From assembly GCA_002709405.1 (NCBI GenBank), contig PAQV01000056.1, positions 1 through 64,000 on the forward strand: a stretch of 64,000 nucleotides of DNA, written 5' to 3'. The stretch's first letter is position 1. Every line of letters starts with the position of its first letter. Made by a program: the position numbers and the translations under genes. Source of the stretch: Paracoccaceae bacterium. Its GTDB lineage: Bacteria > Pseudomonadota > Alphaproteobacteria > Rhodobacterales > Rhodobacteraceae. The notes beneath the pieces were generated by a model. The model saw only the letters and a program-made list of their open reading frames with translations, ran no database searches and had not been told where the DNA came from. Below are positions 7,500 to 15,753 of this stretch, piece by piece.

Positions 7500-9931
7500 G
7501 CCCGGACCCGAAGCGATTGCGGGTCGTAGAAGGGTTTCATCGACGCCCGCGCGGCCACCCGGGTCCCCGCCACGTCGATCTGGTAGTCCGAAGCAAGCAC
7601 CGCCTCGGCCGGTTCACCCCGGCAGGGCACGTAGCCCATGCCCACGGCGCATCCCAGGTGGTGCCCGAAGGCGCCCGAGGTCAGGTGGCCGACGATCTCG
7701 CCATCCCGCAGGATGGGCTCGTTGTGATACAGCAGCGGCTCGGGGTCGGTCAGGCAGAACTGCACCAGCCGCCGGTCAAGGCCGCGGTCCTTCTTGTCCA
7801 GCACCGCCTCGCGCCCGATGAAATCGGGTTTGGCGGTCTTCACCGCAAAGCCCAGGCCCGCCTCCAGCACGTGATCTTCGGGGGTGATGTCATGGCCGAA
7901 ATGGCGGAACCCCTTTTCGGCCCGGGCGCAATCCATCATGTGCAGCCCGCAAAGCCGCAGGCCCATATCCGCCCCGGCCTCGGCCAGGGTGTCAAAGGCA
8001 TGGGCGGCCATGTCGGCGGACACGTAGATCTCCCAGCCCAGCTCGCCCACGTAGGACACACGATGCACGCGGGCCAGGCCCAGGCCCAGTTCGACCTGAC
8101 GTGCGGTGCCAAAGGGATTGGCCGCGTTCGAGAAATCGTCCGGAGACACCGCCTGCATCAGCTTGCGCGCATCAGGGCCCATCACGGCCAGCACGCCCTC
8201 GGCCGCGGTCATGTCGGCGATCACGACGCGCGCCTCGCCCAGGTGGCGGCGCAGGCGGGTTTCGTCGGCCAGCCGGGTGGCCGCGGGCGTGACCACCAGG
8301 TATGCGGTTTCGGACAGGCGGGTGACGGTGACGTCCGCCTCGATCCCGCCGGCGGCGTTCAGCATCTGGGTATAGACGATCTTGCCCACCGGCACGTCCA
8401 TCTCGGCCCCGCACAGGCGGTTCAGGAAACCCGGGGCATCCGGCCCCTCGACCCGCAGCTTGCCGAAGGACGACATGTCGTAAAGCCCGACGCCCGTGCG
8501 CACGGCGCGCAACTCCTCGGCCACGTTGTCGAAGAAAGGCTGGCGGCCCCAGCTGTAGCGGTATTCGGCCGGCTGACCGGGCCGGGCGAACCAGTTGGCC
8601 CGCTCCCAGCCGGCGAGTTCGCCAAAGACCGCGCCTCGTTCGGCAAGCTGGGCATGGAACGGGCTGCGCCGGATGCCCCGGGCGGTGGCCTTCTGGCGGA
8701 ACGGGAAATGGTCGGCGTAAAGCAGGCCCAGGGTTTCCGTGGCCCGCGCACGCAGGTAGCGCCGGTTGCCCTGGAACTGTTCCATCCGCGCGATGTCCAC
8801 GTCGCCCAGGTCAAAGGGTTTCTCTCCGCTCTCCATCCACTGGGCCAGGGCCATCCCGGCCCCGCCGGCCGACTGGATGCCGATCGAGTTGAACCCGGCG
8901 GCCACCCAGACATTGTCCATCTCGGGGGCCAGGCCAAGGTGGTAGGCATCATCGGGGGTAAAGCTTTCGGGACCGTTGAAGAACGTGTGGATCCCGGCCT
9001 CGGCCAGCATGGGCATGCGGTGGATGGCCTGCTCCAGGATCGGTTCGAAATGGTCGACATCCTCCGGCAGCTGGTCGAACTCGAAATCCGGGCGGGGCGG
9101 GCCCCAGGGCTTGGCCACGGGTTCAAAGGCGCCCAGCAGGATCTTGCCCGCGTCTTCCTTGTAATAGGCGCATTCGTCCGGCACCCGCAGGACCGGCAGG
9201 CTGGACAGGCCGGGGATGGGCTCGGTGACGATGTAGAAGTGCTCGCAGGCCTGCAGAGGCACGTTGATGCCGGCCATGCGCCCCACCTCGTGGCCCCAGA
9301 GCCCGGCGCAATTGACGACCATGTCGCAGGTGATGCGTTGTGGTCCGTCGGCGGTGTCCACCTCGACCGCGCGCACCCGGCGGCCGGTCCGGACCATGCC
9401 CGAGACCCGCGCGCCTTCGGCAATCACCGCCCCCCGCGACCGGGCGCCCCGGGCCAGGGCCAGGGCGATATTGGCCGGATCCCCCTGCCCGTCCTTCGGT
9501 AGCCAGACCCCGCCGGTCACCCCGTCCAGGTTCAGGTGCGGATAGCGCGCGCCAATCTCGGACGGCGCAATCTCCTCCACCTCGACACCGAAGGCCCGGG
9601 CCATGGCCGCCGTGCGGCGCAGCTCTTCAAGGCGCTCCCCGGTCAAGGCGGCAGTGATCGATCCGACCCGCTTGAACCCGGTGGCCAGTCCGGTTTCCGC
9701 CTCCAGCCGCCCGTAAAGTTCCTGGCTGTACTTCGCCAGCCGCGTCATGTTGGCCGAGGACCTCAACTGCGCGATCAGCCCGGCCGCATGCCAGGTGGTT
9801 CCGGACGTCAGCCGCTTGCGTTCCAGCAGCACGACATCCGTCCAGCCAAGCTGGGTCAGGTGGTAGGCTACGGAACAACCGATGACGCCGCCCCCGATGA
9901 CGACGACACGCGCGTGAGACGGCAGGTTCAT
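7496..9931 (-). CDS. FAD/GcvT-type N-methyl amine oxidoreductase (dimethylglycine/sarcosine dehydrogenase-like), copy 1
   Basis: An 811-residue two-part enzyme. Residues 1-370 are a DAO-type FAD domain with the dinucleotide motif VVIGGGVIG near residues 10-18 and TTWHAAGL near 46-53, where the His of dimethylglycine dehydrogenase carries covalent FAD. Residues about 430-811 are a GcvT/aminomethyltransferase domain that in this family binds tetrahydrofolate and accepts the released one-carbon unit. The predicted reaction is oxidative N-demethylation of a compound such as dimethylglycine or sarcosine. ATG at 9931 is chosen because AGAGGT precedes it. The stop overlaps the rarD start. A paralogue lies directly upstream. 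Confidence 0.85.
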   Translation of the reverse strand: MNLPSHARVVVIGGGVIGCSVAYHLTQLGWTDVVLLERKRLTSGTTWHAAGLIAQLRSSANMTRLAKYSQELYGRLEAETGLATGFKRVGSITAALTGERLEELRRTAAMARAFGVEVEEIAPSEIGARYPHLNLDGVTGGVWLPKDGQGDPANIALALARGARSRGAVIAEGARVSGMVRTGRRVRAVEVDTADGPQRITCDMVVNCAGLWGHEVGRMAGINVPLQACEHFYIVTEPIPGLSSLPVLRVPDECAYYKEDAGKILLGAFEPVAKPWGPPRPDFEFDQLPEDVDHFEPILEQAIHRMPMLAEAGIHTFFNGPESFTPDDAYHLGLAPEMDNVWVAAGFNSIGIQSAGGAGMALAQWMESGEKPFDLGDVDIARMEQFQGNRRYLRARATETLGLLYADHFPFRQKATARGIRRSPFHAQLAERGAVFGELAGWERANWFARPGQPAEYRYSWGRQPFFDNVAEELRAVRTGVGLYDMSSFGKLRVEGPDAPGFLNRLCGAEMDVPVGKIVYTQMLNAAGGIEADVTVTRLSETAYLVVTPAATRLADETRLRRHLGEARVVIADMTAAEGVLAVMGPDARKLMQAVSPDDFSNAANPFGTARQVELGLGLARVHRVSYVGELGWEIYVSADMAAHAFDTLAEAGADMGLRLCGLHMMDCARAEKGFRHFGHDITPEDHVLEAGLGFAVKTAKPDFIGREAVLDKKDRGLDRRLVQFCLTDPEPLLYHNEPILRDGEIVGHLTSGAFGHHLGCAVGMGYVPCRGEPAEAVLASDYQIDVAGTRVAARASMKPFYDPQSLRVRA

Positions 9932-10091
9932 TGCTTCGACCTCTGTGCTGATGGGTGCGGCGGAATTTGCGTATTTGGGCAAAGATGAAGACAAGAGTTG
10001 CGCCAGGCGGCCCGGCCACTGCGAAGGGCCGCCAGTCCATATGCCCAGCGGTGCGGATCAATGTGCAGGGCTCGGAGCCTGCTCCCGCCTG

Positions 10092-10117
10092 CTGCTTCTT
10101 TCTCTTTCCAAATACCC
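10092..10117 (-). repeat. 3'-end motif, copy A
   Basis: Reads on the minus strand as GGGTATTT, GG, AAAGAGAAAGAAGCAG. It starts 55 bases after the stop of the second oxidoreductase gene (10173) and has the same orientation as that gene. It is a single copy with no facing partner. Confidence 0.85.
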
Positions 10118-10172
10118 CGGCCGAGCGGGTGACACCCGTCCCACCGCTCGACAAGGGCGCGCCGCTGCCACG

Positions 10173-12620
10173 TCATGCCCGCATCCGCGCGTTCGACGGG
10201 TCCCAGACGGCGCATTCCGGCTGGACCACCGCCCGATGCAATTTGCCGAAGCTCTCGACTTCCAGCTGGGCACCCGGCTTCGCCAGGTCAGCGCGCACCA
10301 TGGCCAGCGCCACCGACGCCCGGACCCGGTGGCCCCAGGCGGCCGAGGTGACCGCGCCCACTGTATCTCCATCATGTACCAGGGGCGACATGGAGGGGGG
10401 CTCGGCTGCGCCCGCATCGACGATCAGCGCGACGAACCGGCGGGCCGGGCCTCGGGTTTGGGTGTCGAGCAGGGCAGCGCGGCCCGGGAAGTGTTGGGGC
10501 TTGTCGAAGCGGATGAACCTTTGCAGGCCGGCCTCGATCAGGTCGTAGTCGCTGGACAGCTCGCCCTTCCAAGACCGGTAGCCCTTTTCGATCCGCAGCA
10601 CGTTCAGCGCCCACATGCCGAAGGGGGTTGCACCGGCCTCCAGCACGGCATCGTAGAGCGCCGGGATTGTGGCTTTGTCGGCGTGGATTTCCCAGCCGAG
10701 TTCTCCGGCGAAGGATACGCGGGCCAGCGTGCAGGCAATGCCCTGGACCCGCGCGGGCTGGACAGAGAGCCAGGGCAAGGCGAGGTCGGCCTCTGTGCCC
10801 AGAGCCTGGAACAGGGTCCGCGCAGTCGGGCCCGTCACCAGAAGGGTGGAGCGGTCGGTAGTGCGGTCGACCAGGGTCAGCCCCTCGGGCATGGTTTCAA
10901 GCAGCAGATCGCGGTCGTGCCATTGGGCCGCCGCCGCCGTGATCAGCGTGAACCGGTCGGGGGCCTCGCAGATGATGCTCATCTCGGTCCGGATCCGGCC
11001 GCGATCGTCGGGGAAATAGGCCAGGCCCATCCGCCCCGGCCTTGGCAACCCGCCCGCGATCCGGCCCAGCAACCATTCGCCCGCCCCTTGCCCCGTCATC
11101 TCGAACCGGGAAAATCCGGGCAGGTCGAGCACGCCCACATCACCGGCCACCGCCTCGCATTCGGCGCGGATGCGGTCGGCCCAGGGGCCGGCGCGCTCCC
11201 AGGTCTGGGTCGCCTCCCACGAGGTGTCATCGCCCGGCCCGGCGAACCAGTTGGCCCGTTCCCAGCCATTATACGCCCCCATCTGCCCGCCCATCGACAC
11301 CACCTTGTCGTGCACCGGAGACAGCTTGCGGTCCCGCCCGGCCGGCCAGGAGGCCCAGGGGAAATGCATGGCGTATTCGTGGCCGTAGATCTCCATCCCC
11401 TTGGCCACGCAATAGGCGTCATCCGTGTAGTCGGTGTAGCGCCGGGAATCGCAGGACCACATGTCCCATTCGGTCCGTCCTTCGGTCACCCATTCCGCCA
11501 GCACCTTGCCCGCGCCCCCCGCCTGGGCGATGCCGAAGGTGAAGACGCAGGCCTCGAAGGCATTGGGCACCCCGGGCATCGGCCCCAGCAGGGGCATGCC
11601 GTCCGGCGCATAGGGGATCGGCCCGTTGATCACCTTGTTGACCCCGACCGAGCCCAGCAGGGGCACCCGGGCCATGGCGTCCTCGATGTACCATTCCAGC
11701 CGGTCCAGGTCGTCGGGATAAAGCTGGAACGAGAAATCCTCGGGCATCGGGTCAGCCGGATCCACCCAGTGCGCCCGGCAATTGCGCTCGTAGGGGCCCA
11801 GGTTCAGCCCGTTCTTTTCCTGGCGCAGGTAGTAGGAGCTGTCGACGTCGCGCAGCAGGGGCAGCTTGTGCCCCGCGCCCTCGGACCAGTCCTGCAGCTC
11901 GGGGATCTCGTCGGTCAGCAGGTACTGGTGCGACATGACCATCATCGGCACGCGCCGCCCGCCGTAGGGCACGAACCACTCGCCCACCCGCTGGGCATAA
12001 TAGCCGGCCGCATTGACCACGATCTCGCAGCGGATCTCGCCCTTGGCCGTGGTCACGATCCACTCGCCATGCGCGCGCCGCACGCCTGTCGCCGGGCAGA
12101 ACCGTTCGATCCGCGCCCCCTTGTCGCGCGCGCCCTTGGCCAGGGCCTGGGTCAGTTGCGACGGGTCGATATCCCCGTCATTGGGATCGTACAGCGCGCC
12201 CTTCAGGTCATGCAGCTCGATAAAGGGATACATGGCCTTGATGTCGTCCGGACCGAGGATGTCGATATCCATGCCCTGGGCCCGCCCCATCGCCCGCGCA
12301 TGCAGGAATTCCTGCATCCTCTCGTGCGAATGGGCCAGCCGGATCGACCCGGTGACATGGTAGTTCATCGGATAATCGACCTCGGCCCCCAGCCGCCGGT
12401 ACAGCTCGGTCGAATAGCGCTGCAGGTTCATCACCGACCAGGCCGTCGAAAACGTCGGCACATTGCCCGCCGCATGCCAGGTCGACCCGGCTGTCAGCTC
12501 GTTCTTTTCCAGCAGCACGCAGTCGGACCAGCCCGCCTGGGCCAGGTGATAGAGGCACGACGCCCCCACCACGCCCCCGCCGATGATCACCACCCGGGCG
12601 GTTGTCGGAAACTCGGTCAT
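10173..12620 (-). CDS. FAD/GcvT-type N-methyl amine oxidoreductase, copy 2
   Basis: An 815-residue paralogue with the same two-part build: FAD domain with VVIIGGGVVG (about residues 9-18) and STWHAAGN (about 46-53), then a GcvT-type folate-binding half from about residue 430. The two copies share the overall architecture and the phrase GWERANWFA at the domain junction but differ widely elsewhere, including a long insert around YGHEYAMHFPW, so they probably act on different methylated amines. ATG at 12620 chosen; the frame stays open upstream over the Gfa gene. The Gfa-family gene ends four bases upstream. The 241 bases between the two oxidoreductase genes hold 3'-end motif copy A. Confidence 0.85.
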   Translation of the reverse strand: MTEFPTTARVVIIGGGVVGASCLYHLAQAGWSDCVLLEKNELTAGSTWHAAGNVPTFSTAWSVMNLQRYSTELYRRLGAEVDYPMNYHVTGSIRLAHSHERMQEFLHARAMGRAQGMDIDILGPDDIKAMYPFIELHDLKGALYDPNDGDIDPSQLTQALAKGARDKGARIERFCPATGVRRAHGEWIVTTAKGEIRCEIVVNAAGYYAQRVGEWFVPYGGRRVPMMVMSHQYLLTDEIPELQDWSEGAGHKLPLLRDVDSSYYLRQEKNGLNLGPYERNCRAHWVDPADPMPEDFSFQLYPDDLDRLEWYIEDAMARVPLLGSVGVNKVINGPIPYAPDGMPLLGPMPGVPNAFEACVFTFGIAQAGGAGKVLAEWVTEGRTEWDMWSCDSRRYTDYTDDAYCVAKGMEIYGHEYAMHFPWASWPAGRDRKLSPVHDKVVSMGGQMGAYNGWERANWFAGPGDDTSWEATQTWERAGPWADRIRAECEAVAGDVGVLDLPGFSRFEMTGQGAGEWLLGRIAGGLPRPGRMGLAYFPDDRGRIRTEMSIICEAPDRFTLITAAAAQWHDRDLLLETMPEGLTLVDRTTDRSTLLVTGPTARTLFQALGTEADLALPWLSVQPARVQGIACTLARVSFAGELGWEIHADKATIPALYDAVLEAGATPFGMWALNVLRIEKGYRSWKGELSSDYDLIEAGLQRFIRFDKPQHFPGRAALLDTQTRGPARRFVALIVDAGAAEPPSMSPLVHDGDTVGAVTSAAWGHRVRASVALAMVRADLAKPGAQLEVESFGKLHRAVVQPECAVWDPSNARMRA

Positions 12621-12624
12621 GGGC

Positions 12625-13017
12625 TCAGTCCTCTTGTGCCCGGTCCAGGCTGTCATCCAGCGGGTAATACCCCCCGGCATCGGCCGTGAAGATGTGCTTG
12701 ACCACCTTTCCCGGATGCGGCGGGGCAATGGCGCCCAGCGAGACCGAGATCTTGTCCTCGGCCCGTGGATCCCAGAACAGCACCGATCCGCAGGCCCCGC
12801 AGAACCCGCGCCGGGCCACGTCGCTGGCCGCGTACCAGCGCAGCTCGGCATCGCGGGTCAGGCGCAGGTTGGCCCGGGGGATATGGGTCGAGCTGTAGAC
12901 ATGGCTCGTCTGCTTGCGGCACTGGCTGCAATGGCACAGGGTTCCGGGGGCCAGGTCGCCGGCGATGTCAAAGGCGGTGGCCCCGCACAGGCAGGATCCG
13001 GTCAAAACGGTCGACAT
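12625..13017 (-). CDS. GFA/CENP-V family zinc protein
   Basis: A 130-residue protein of the glutathione-dependent formaldehyde-activating enzyme family. The zinc-binding cysteines are in place: Cys9 and Cys11 (GSCLCG), Cys28, Cys30 and Cys33 (CHCSQC), and Cys73 and Cys76 (FCGAC). Members speed capture of formaldehyde by glutathione or do related thiol chemistry. Next to two demethylating oxidoreductases, which can release formaldehyde when folate is short, a formaldehyde-handling role is attractive, but many relatives have no shown activity. It ends four bases before the oxidoreductase gene and begins five bases after the LysE gene, so all three are probably co-transcribed. Confidence 0.85.
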   Translation of the reverse strand: MSTVLTGSCLCGATAFDIAGDLAPGTLCHCSQCRKQTSHVYSSTHIPRANLRLTRDAELRWYAASDVARRGFCGACGSVLFWDPRAEDKISVSLGAIAPPHPGKVVKHIFTADAGGYYPLDDSLDRAQED

Positions 13018-13022
13018 GGGGG

Positions 13023-13643
13023 TCAGCCTTTCGTTGGGGTGGCGGAAAAGCCCAGAAGCAGGCCGTAGACGATGAAACACAGGGCCAGCACCCGGCGCAC
13101 CCAGACGTTGAACACCGCGACCAGGGCTGACCGGCCCATCAGGGCACCCAGCAGGGTGAAGCCGGAATAGCTGAGCGTGGTGATGGTCAGGGCGGTGGGC
13201 ACGATGATCAGCATCTGGTCCCATATTGGCACGTCCGGCTGCACGAAGGCCGAAAAGGCCGCCAGGTAGCCGGCCACGCTTTTGGGGTTGATCGTGGCCA
13301 CGGCCAGGGCGTGCAGGTAGATGTGGCTGGACGGTTTCGGATCCAGCCGGGCGGGCTGGCGCGCGCGCATCCAGGTGCGGATCCCGTTCCAGATCAGGAA
13401 CCCCGCGCCCACCAGCTTGGCCACGAAGAACGCCGTGGGCGAGGCCGCGATCAGGGCCGTCACCCCCAGCGCCGACAGCACCAGGAAACAGGTCGCCTGG
13501 GTCAGGATCCCCAGCACGCCCACGAAAGCCCGCCGGAACCCCAGCGTCATCCCGTTCTGGATGCAGTTCACCGCGTTCGGCCCCGGAGTGGTCACGAAGA
13601 CCACCCAGAACAGGGCAAACACGGTCCAGGCTTCGAAACTCAT
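13023..13643 (-). CDS. LysE-family amino-acid exporter
   Basis: A roughly 206-residue membrane protein with five to six hydrophobic segments and the family motif TTPGPN near residues 18-23. LysE/RhtB proteins export amino acids or derivatives. ATG at 13643 is preferred over the Met three codons earlier (13652) because AAGAAGGA sits eight bases before it and directly abuts the earlier one. Five bases separate its stop from the Gfa start, so it likely heads an operon with the Gfa and oxidoreductase genes; a role in clearing a methylated amino acid or its product is inference. Confidence 0.82.
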   Translation of the reverse strand: MSFEAWTVFALFWVVFVTTPGPNAVNCIQNGMTLGFRRAFVGVLGILTQATCFLVLSALGVTALIAASPTAFFVAKLVGAGFLIWNGIRTWMRARQPARLDPKPSSHIYLHALAVATINPKSVAGYLAAFSAFVQPDVPIWDQMLIIVPTALTITTLSYSGFTLLGALMGRSALVAVFNVWVRRVLALCFIVYGLLLGFSATPTKG

Positions 13644-13717
13644 GCGCGACATCCTTCTTTTGCGCTCCTGCCCTTAGCCCGCGGCATGTGCCACCCGATG
13701 TCATCCTGGCGCTCATC

Positions 13718-14326
13718 TCAATAGACCGGAGGCGCGATCACCCAGATCGCCACCGCCGGTTCCTCGTGCGGGTTTTCCCAGGCGAAAGGCTCGCCCCGGA
13801 TGCGGAAACTGTCGCCGGGCCCCAGGTCGAACACCCGCGCCCCGATCTCCAGCCGCAACCGCCCCGATATCATGTAGCCCACCTCCTGGGTGGGCCGCGT
13901 CACCGTCTCGCCGATGCGGGACTTCGGCTCGAACACGCTGTGGACCATCTCGAAATCGTCGGTCAGATCGGGCGACAGCAGCTCTTCCACCAGCCCCGCC
14001 TGGTCCGACCCGATCGCCCGCCGCGCCCCCTTGCGCACCACGTAACCGGCTTCCTCCGCCGGGGCGGCCGCCTGGCCAAACAGCATCGACACCGATACGT
14101 CCAAAGCCGCCGCCACGTGCCGCAGGTCGGTGATCGACGGGGCCGAGAGATCCCGTTCCACCTGGCTCAGCCAGCCCACTGACCGGTTCAGCCGGCCGGC
14201 CAGCTCTGCCAGGGTCAACCCCCGCGCCCGCCGCAAGGCCCGCAGATCCGCGCCCAGGGACGGGCCTATGGATTGGCCCACGGATTGGCCCCGCGACAGG
14301 TCCGGATCAGGCGGAATGGCCGTCAT
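13718..14326 (-). CDS. XRE-family regulator with cupin domain
   Basis: A 202-residue protein: helix-turn-helix of the XRE type at about residues 28-82 (LRALRRARGLTLAEL ... GWLSQVERDLSAPS) and a C-terminal cupin sensor domain around 115-200 (VGYMISGRLRLEIG, GDSFRI). Members such as PuuR-like regulators bind a small amine or amino-acid ligand in the cupin. It lies upstream of the LysE/Gfa/oxidoreductase run on the same strand and is the natural candidate to control it. Two inverted repeats of GTGAAA/TTTCAC lie directly before the start, suggesting autoregulation. No clear Shine-Dalgarno is visible at this ATG. Confidence 0.85.
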   Translation of the reverse strand: MTAIPPDPDLSRGQSVGQSIGPSLGADLRALRRARGLTLAELAGRLNRSVGWLSQVERDLSAPSITDLRHVAAALDVSVSMLFGQAAAPAEEAGYVVRKGARRAIGSDQAGLVEELLSPDLTDDFEMVHSVFEPKSRIGETVTRPTQEVGYMISGRLRLEIGARVFDLGPGDSFRIRGEPFAWENPHEEPAVAIWVIAPPVY

Positions 14327-14329
14327 GCG

Positions 14330-14393
14330 GTGAAATTCTTCGTCATGATTTCACGATGACGTCCGTATGTGAAAAATCAACAAATAATTTCAC
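14330..14393. promoter_or_regulatory. Two GTGAAA/TTTCAC dyads, candidate operators
   Basis: GTGAAAT (14330-14336) faces ATTTCAC (14348-14354) across 11 bases, and GTGAAA (14369-14374) faces TTTCAC (14388-14393) across 13 bases. Both pairs sit in an AT-rich patch between the XRE-cupin gene and the divergent STAS gene. Four copies of the same half-site in 64 bases are unlikely by chance in such GC-rich DNA. The likely binder is the adjacent XRE protein; that is inference. Confidence 0.5.
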
Positions 14394-14540
14394 CCGCCAG
14401 GTCACATGCCCCACCCGAACCGCCATCACACAACCCACAAGCGTTTCCCCCGGCCCAGGCACACTCCTGGCCATGCATGGATACGACTTGGTAACGATTG
14501 AGCCGTACTCTTTCGCCCACCCAAGGGATGGAGGACAGTG

Positions 14541-14879
14541 ATGACGCTCATCACGGCTGACAACGGGGCGACGCGGGTCGTCACAGTTCAGGACGAACGG
14601 ATCGACGCCGCGCTGGCCATCCGCTTCAAGGACGACATGCGCGCGGCAACCAATGGCGGGCCCGAACGCGTGGTGCTGGACCTCAGCCAGGTCGCCTTTA
14701 TCGATTCCAGCGGGCTGGGCGCCATTGTCGCCTCGATGAAACAGCTTGATCCGGCCCGCAAACTTGACCTGGCCGGGCTGACCCCCAACGTTGAAAAGGT
14801 GTTCCGCCTGACCCGCATGGACACGATCTTTACCCTTTATCCGACCCTGGAAAAGGCCCTGGGCGCCCCCGCAGATTGA
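14541..14879 (+). CDS. STAS-domain anti-sigma factor antagonist
   Basis: A 112-residue single-domain STAS protein like SpoIIAA/RsbV. The motif IDSSGLG at 54-60 contains the serine that the partner kinase phosphorylates (expected at the second Ser). Unphosphorylated antagonist binds the anti-sigma kinase and frees its target. ATG at 14541 fits the GGAGG site; a GTG directly before it is also in frame. The kinase-like gene follows after three bases. Confidence 0.9.
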   Translation: MTLITADNGATRVVTVQDERIDAALAIRFKDDMRAATNGGPERVVLDLSQVAFIDSSGLGAIVASMKQLDPARKLDLAGLTPNVEKVFRLTRMDTIFTLYPTLEKALGAPAD

Positions 14880-14882
14880 CCG

Positions 14883-15368
14883 ATGATCTTCACCAGTAGA
14901 AGGCGCGCGCAAATGCTCCACACCCGCGAGGTCCTGTCCCTGCAAAGCGAGGCCACACCCGAGGCCACGCGCGGGATGCTCTCGCGGGTCATGGCCGAGC
15001 TCAAGGACCTGATGACCGCTGAACGCGCCGGCATGATCGAGGTCGCCCTGGCCGAGATCGTCAACAATATCGTCGAACATGCCTATGCCGAGTGCCCGGA
15101 CGGCGAAATCCGCCTGACCGCCCTGGTGGACGACACCTTGCTGCGCTTTGAAATCCGCGACGACGGCCTGCCGCTGCCGGGCGGGACATTGCCACCGGGC
15201 CGACCGGCCGACCTGGGCGGCGGGCGCCAGGCCCTGCCCGAAGGCGGCTTCGGTTGGCTGCTGATCCGCTCCATCGCCCGCGACCTGTCTTATGCCCGCC
15301 AGGACGGGGTCAACCGGCTGACGGTCGACTTCGACCTCTCTCCGACCGGCGGCCGGGCCCGGCGCTAG
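14883..15368 (+). CDS. RsbW-type anti-sigma / serine kinase (HATPase)
   Basis: A 161-residue GHKL ATPase of the SpoIIAB/RsbW kind. The N-box is EIVNNIVEHAY at 58-68; a D-x-G element (RDDGLPLPGG) follows near 97-106; and the GGFGWLLIR segment near 131-139 corresponds to the G2 region. It should phosphorylate the STAS protein encoded just upstream and hold a sigma factor or other partner. No sigma factor or PP2C phosphatase gene is adjacent, so the partner is elsewhere or this is a non-sigma partner switch. Confidence 0.88.
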   Translation: MIFTSRRRAQMLHTREVLSLQSEATPEATRGMLSRVMAELKDLMTAERAGMIEVALAEIVNNIVEHAYAECPDGEIRLTALVDDTLLRFEIRDDGLPLPGGTLPPGRPADLGGGRQALPEGGFGWLLIRSIARDLSYARQDGVNRLTVDFDLSPTGGRARR

Positions 15369-15753
15369 GCCCGGGCCGCGCCGGGCCCGGCCGGGGATTC
15401 GCGCCCGTCTCTCTCCCAAACACGGCCCCTCCGGCCCGAATGTCCCGTTTCGGGCAATCCCCGGCCGGGCACAGCGCCCAAAAACGCGCCGAATGTGCCG
15501 ATCGTTTCAAAGTTAAACGTCCTGCCGCAAAAGCGTCTTATTCGCTCCGCATCCGTGCCCAGAACCGGCGGCACTACTGGTCTTGTAGCTGCACATAGCT
15601 TCCCCCGGCGTCGCGGTATCAACAGCCCCCACCCAGTTCGCGGCGCCGGGGCACTTTTCCGGAAAACCTGAGACAGGTCCCGGACCTGGCCCGCTTGGCA
15701 ATCACCGCCGCGCTGTCTAGGGTCCGCCGAAAAGGAAACAAGGGGTGCCCCAG
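15369..15753. other. Intergenic region before gamma-glutamyltransferase
   Basis: About 385 bases. The left part is very GC-rich with overlapping GGCCCGG/CCGGGCC inverted repeats after the anti-sigma gene, possibly a terminator. The right part holds the leader of the next gene with AAGGAAACAAGGGG before its start. No credible small gene or tRNA is visible. Confidence 0.5.

Noticed and set aside
15369-15753. Possible small RNA or tRNA in the gap before gamma-glutamyltransferase
   Set aside because: I could not fold any cloverleaf or find a promoter-terminator pair; GC-rich inverted repeats there are common in this genome.
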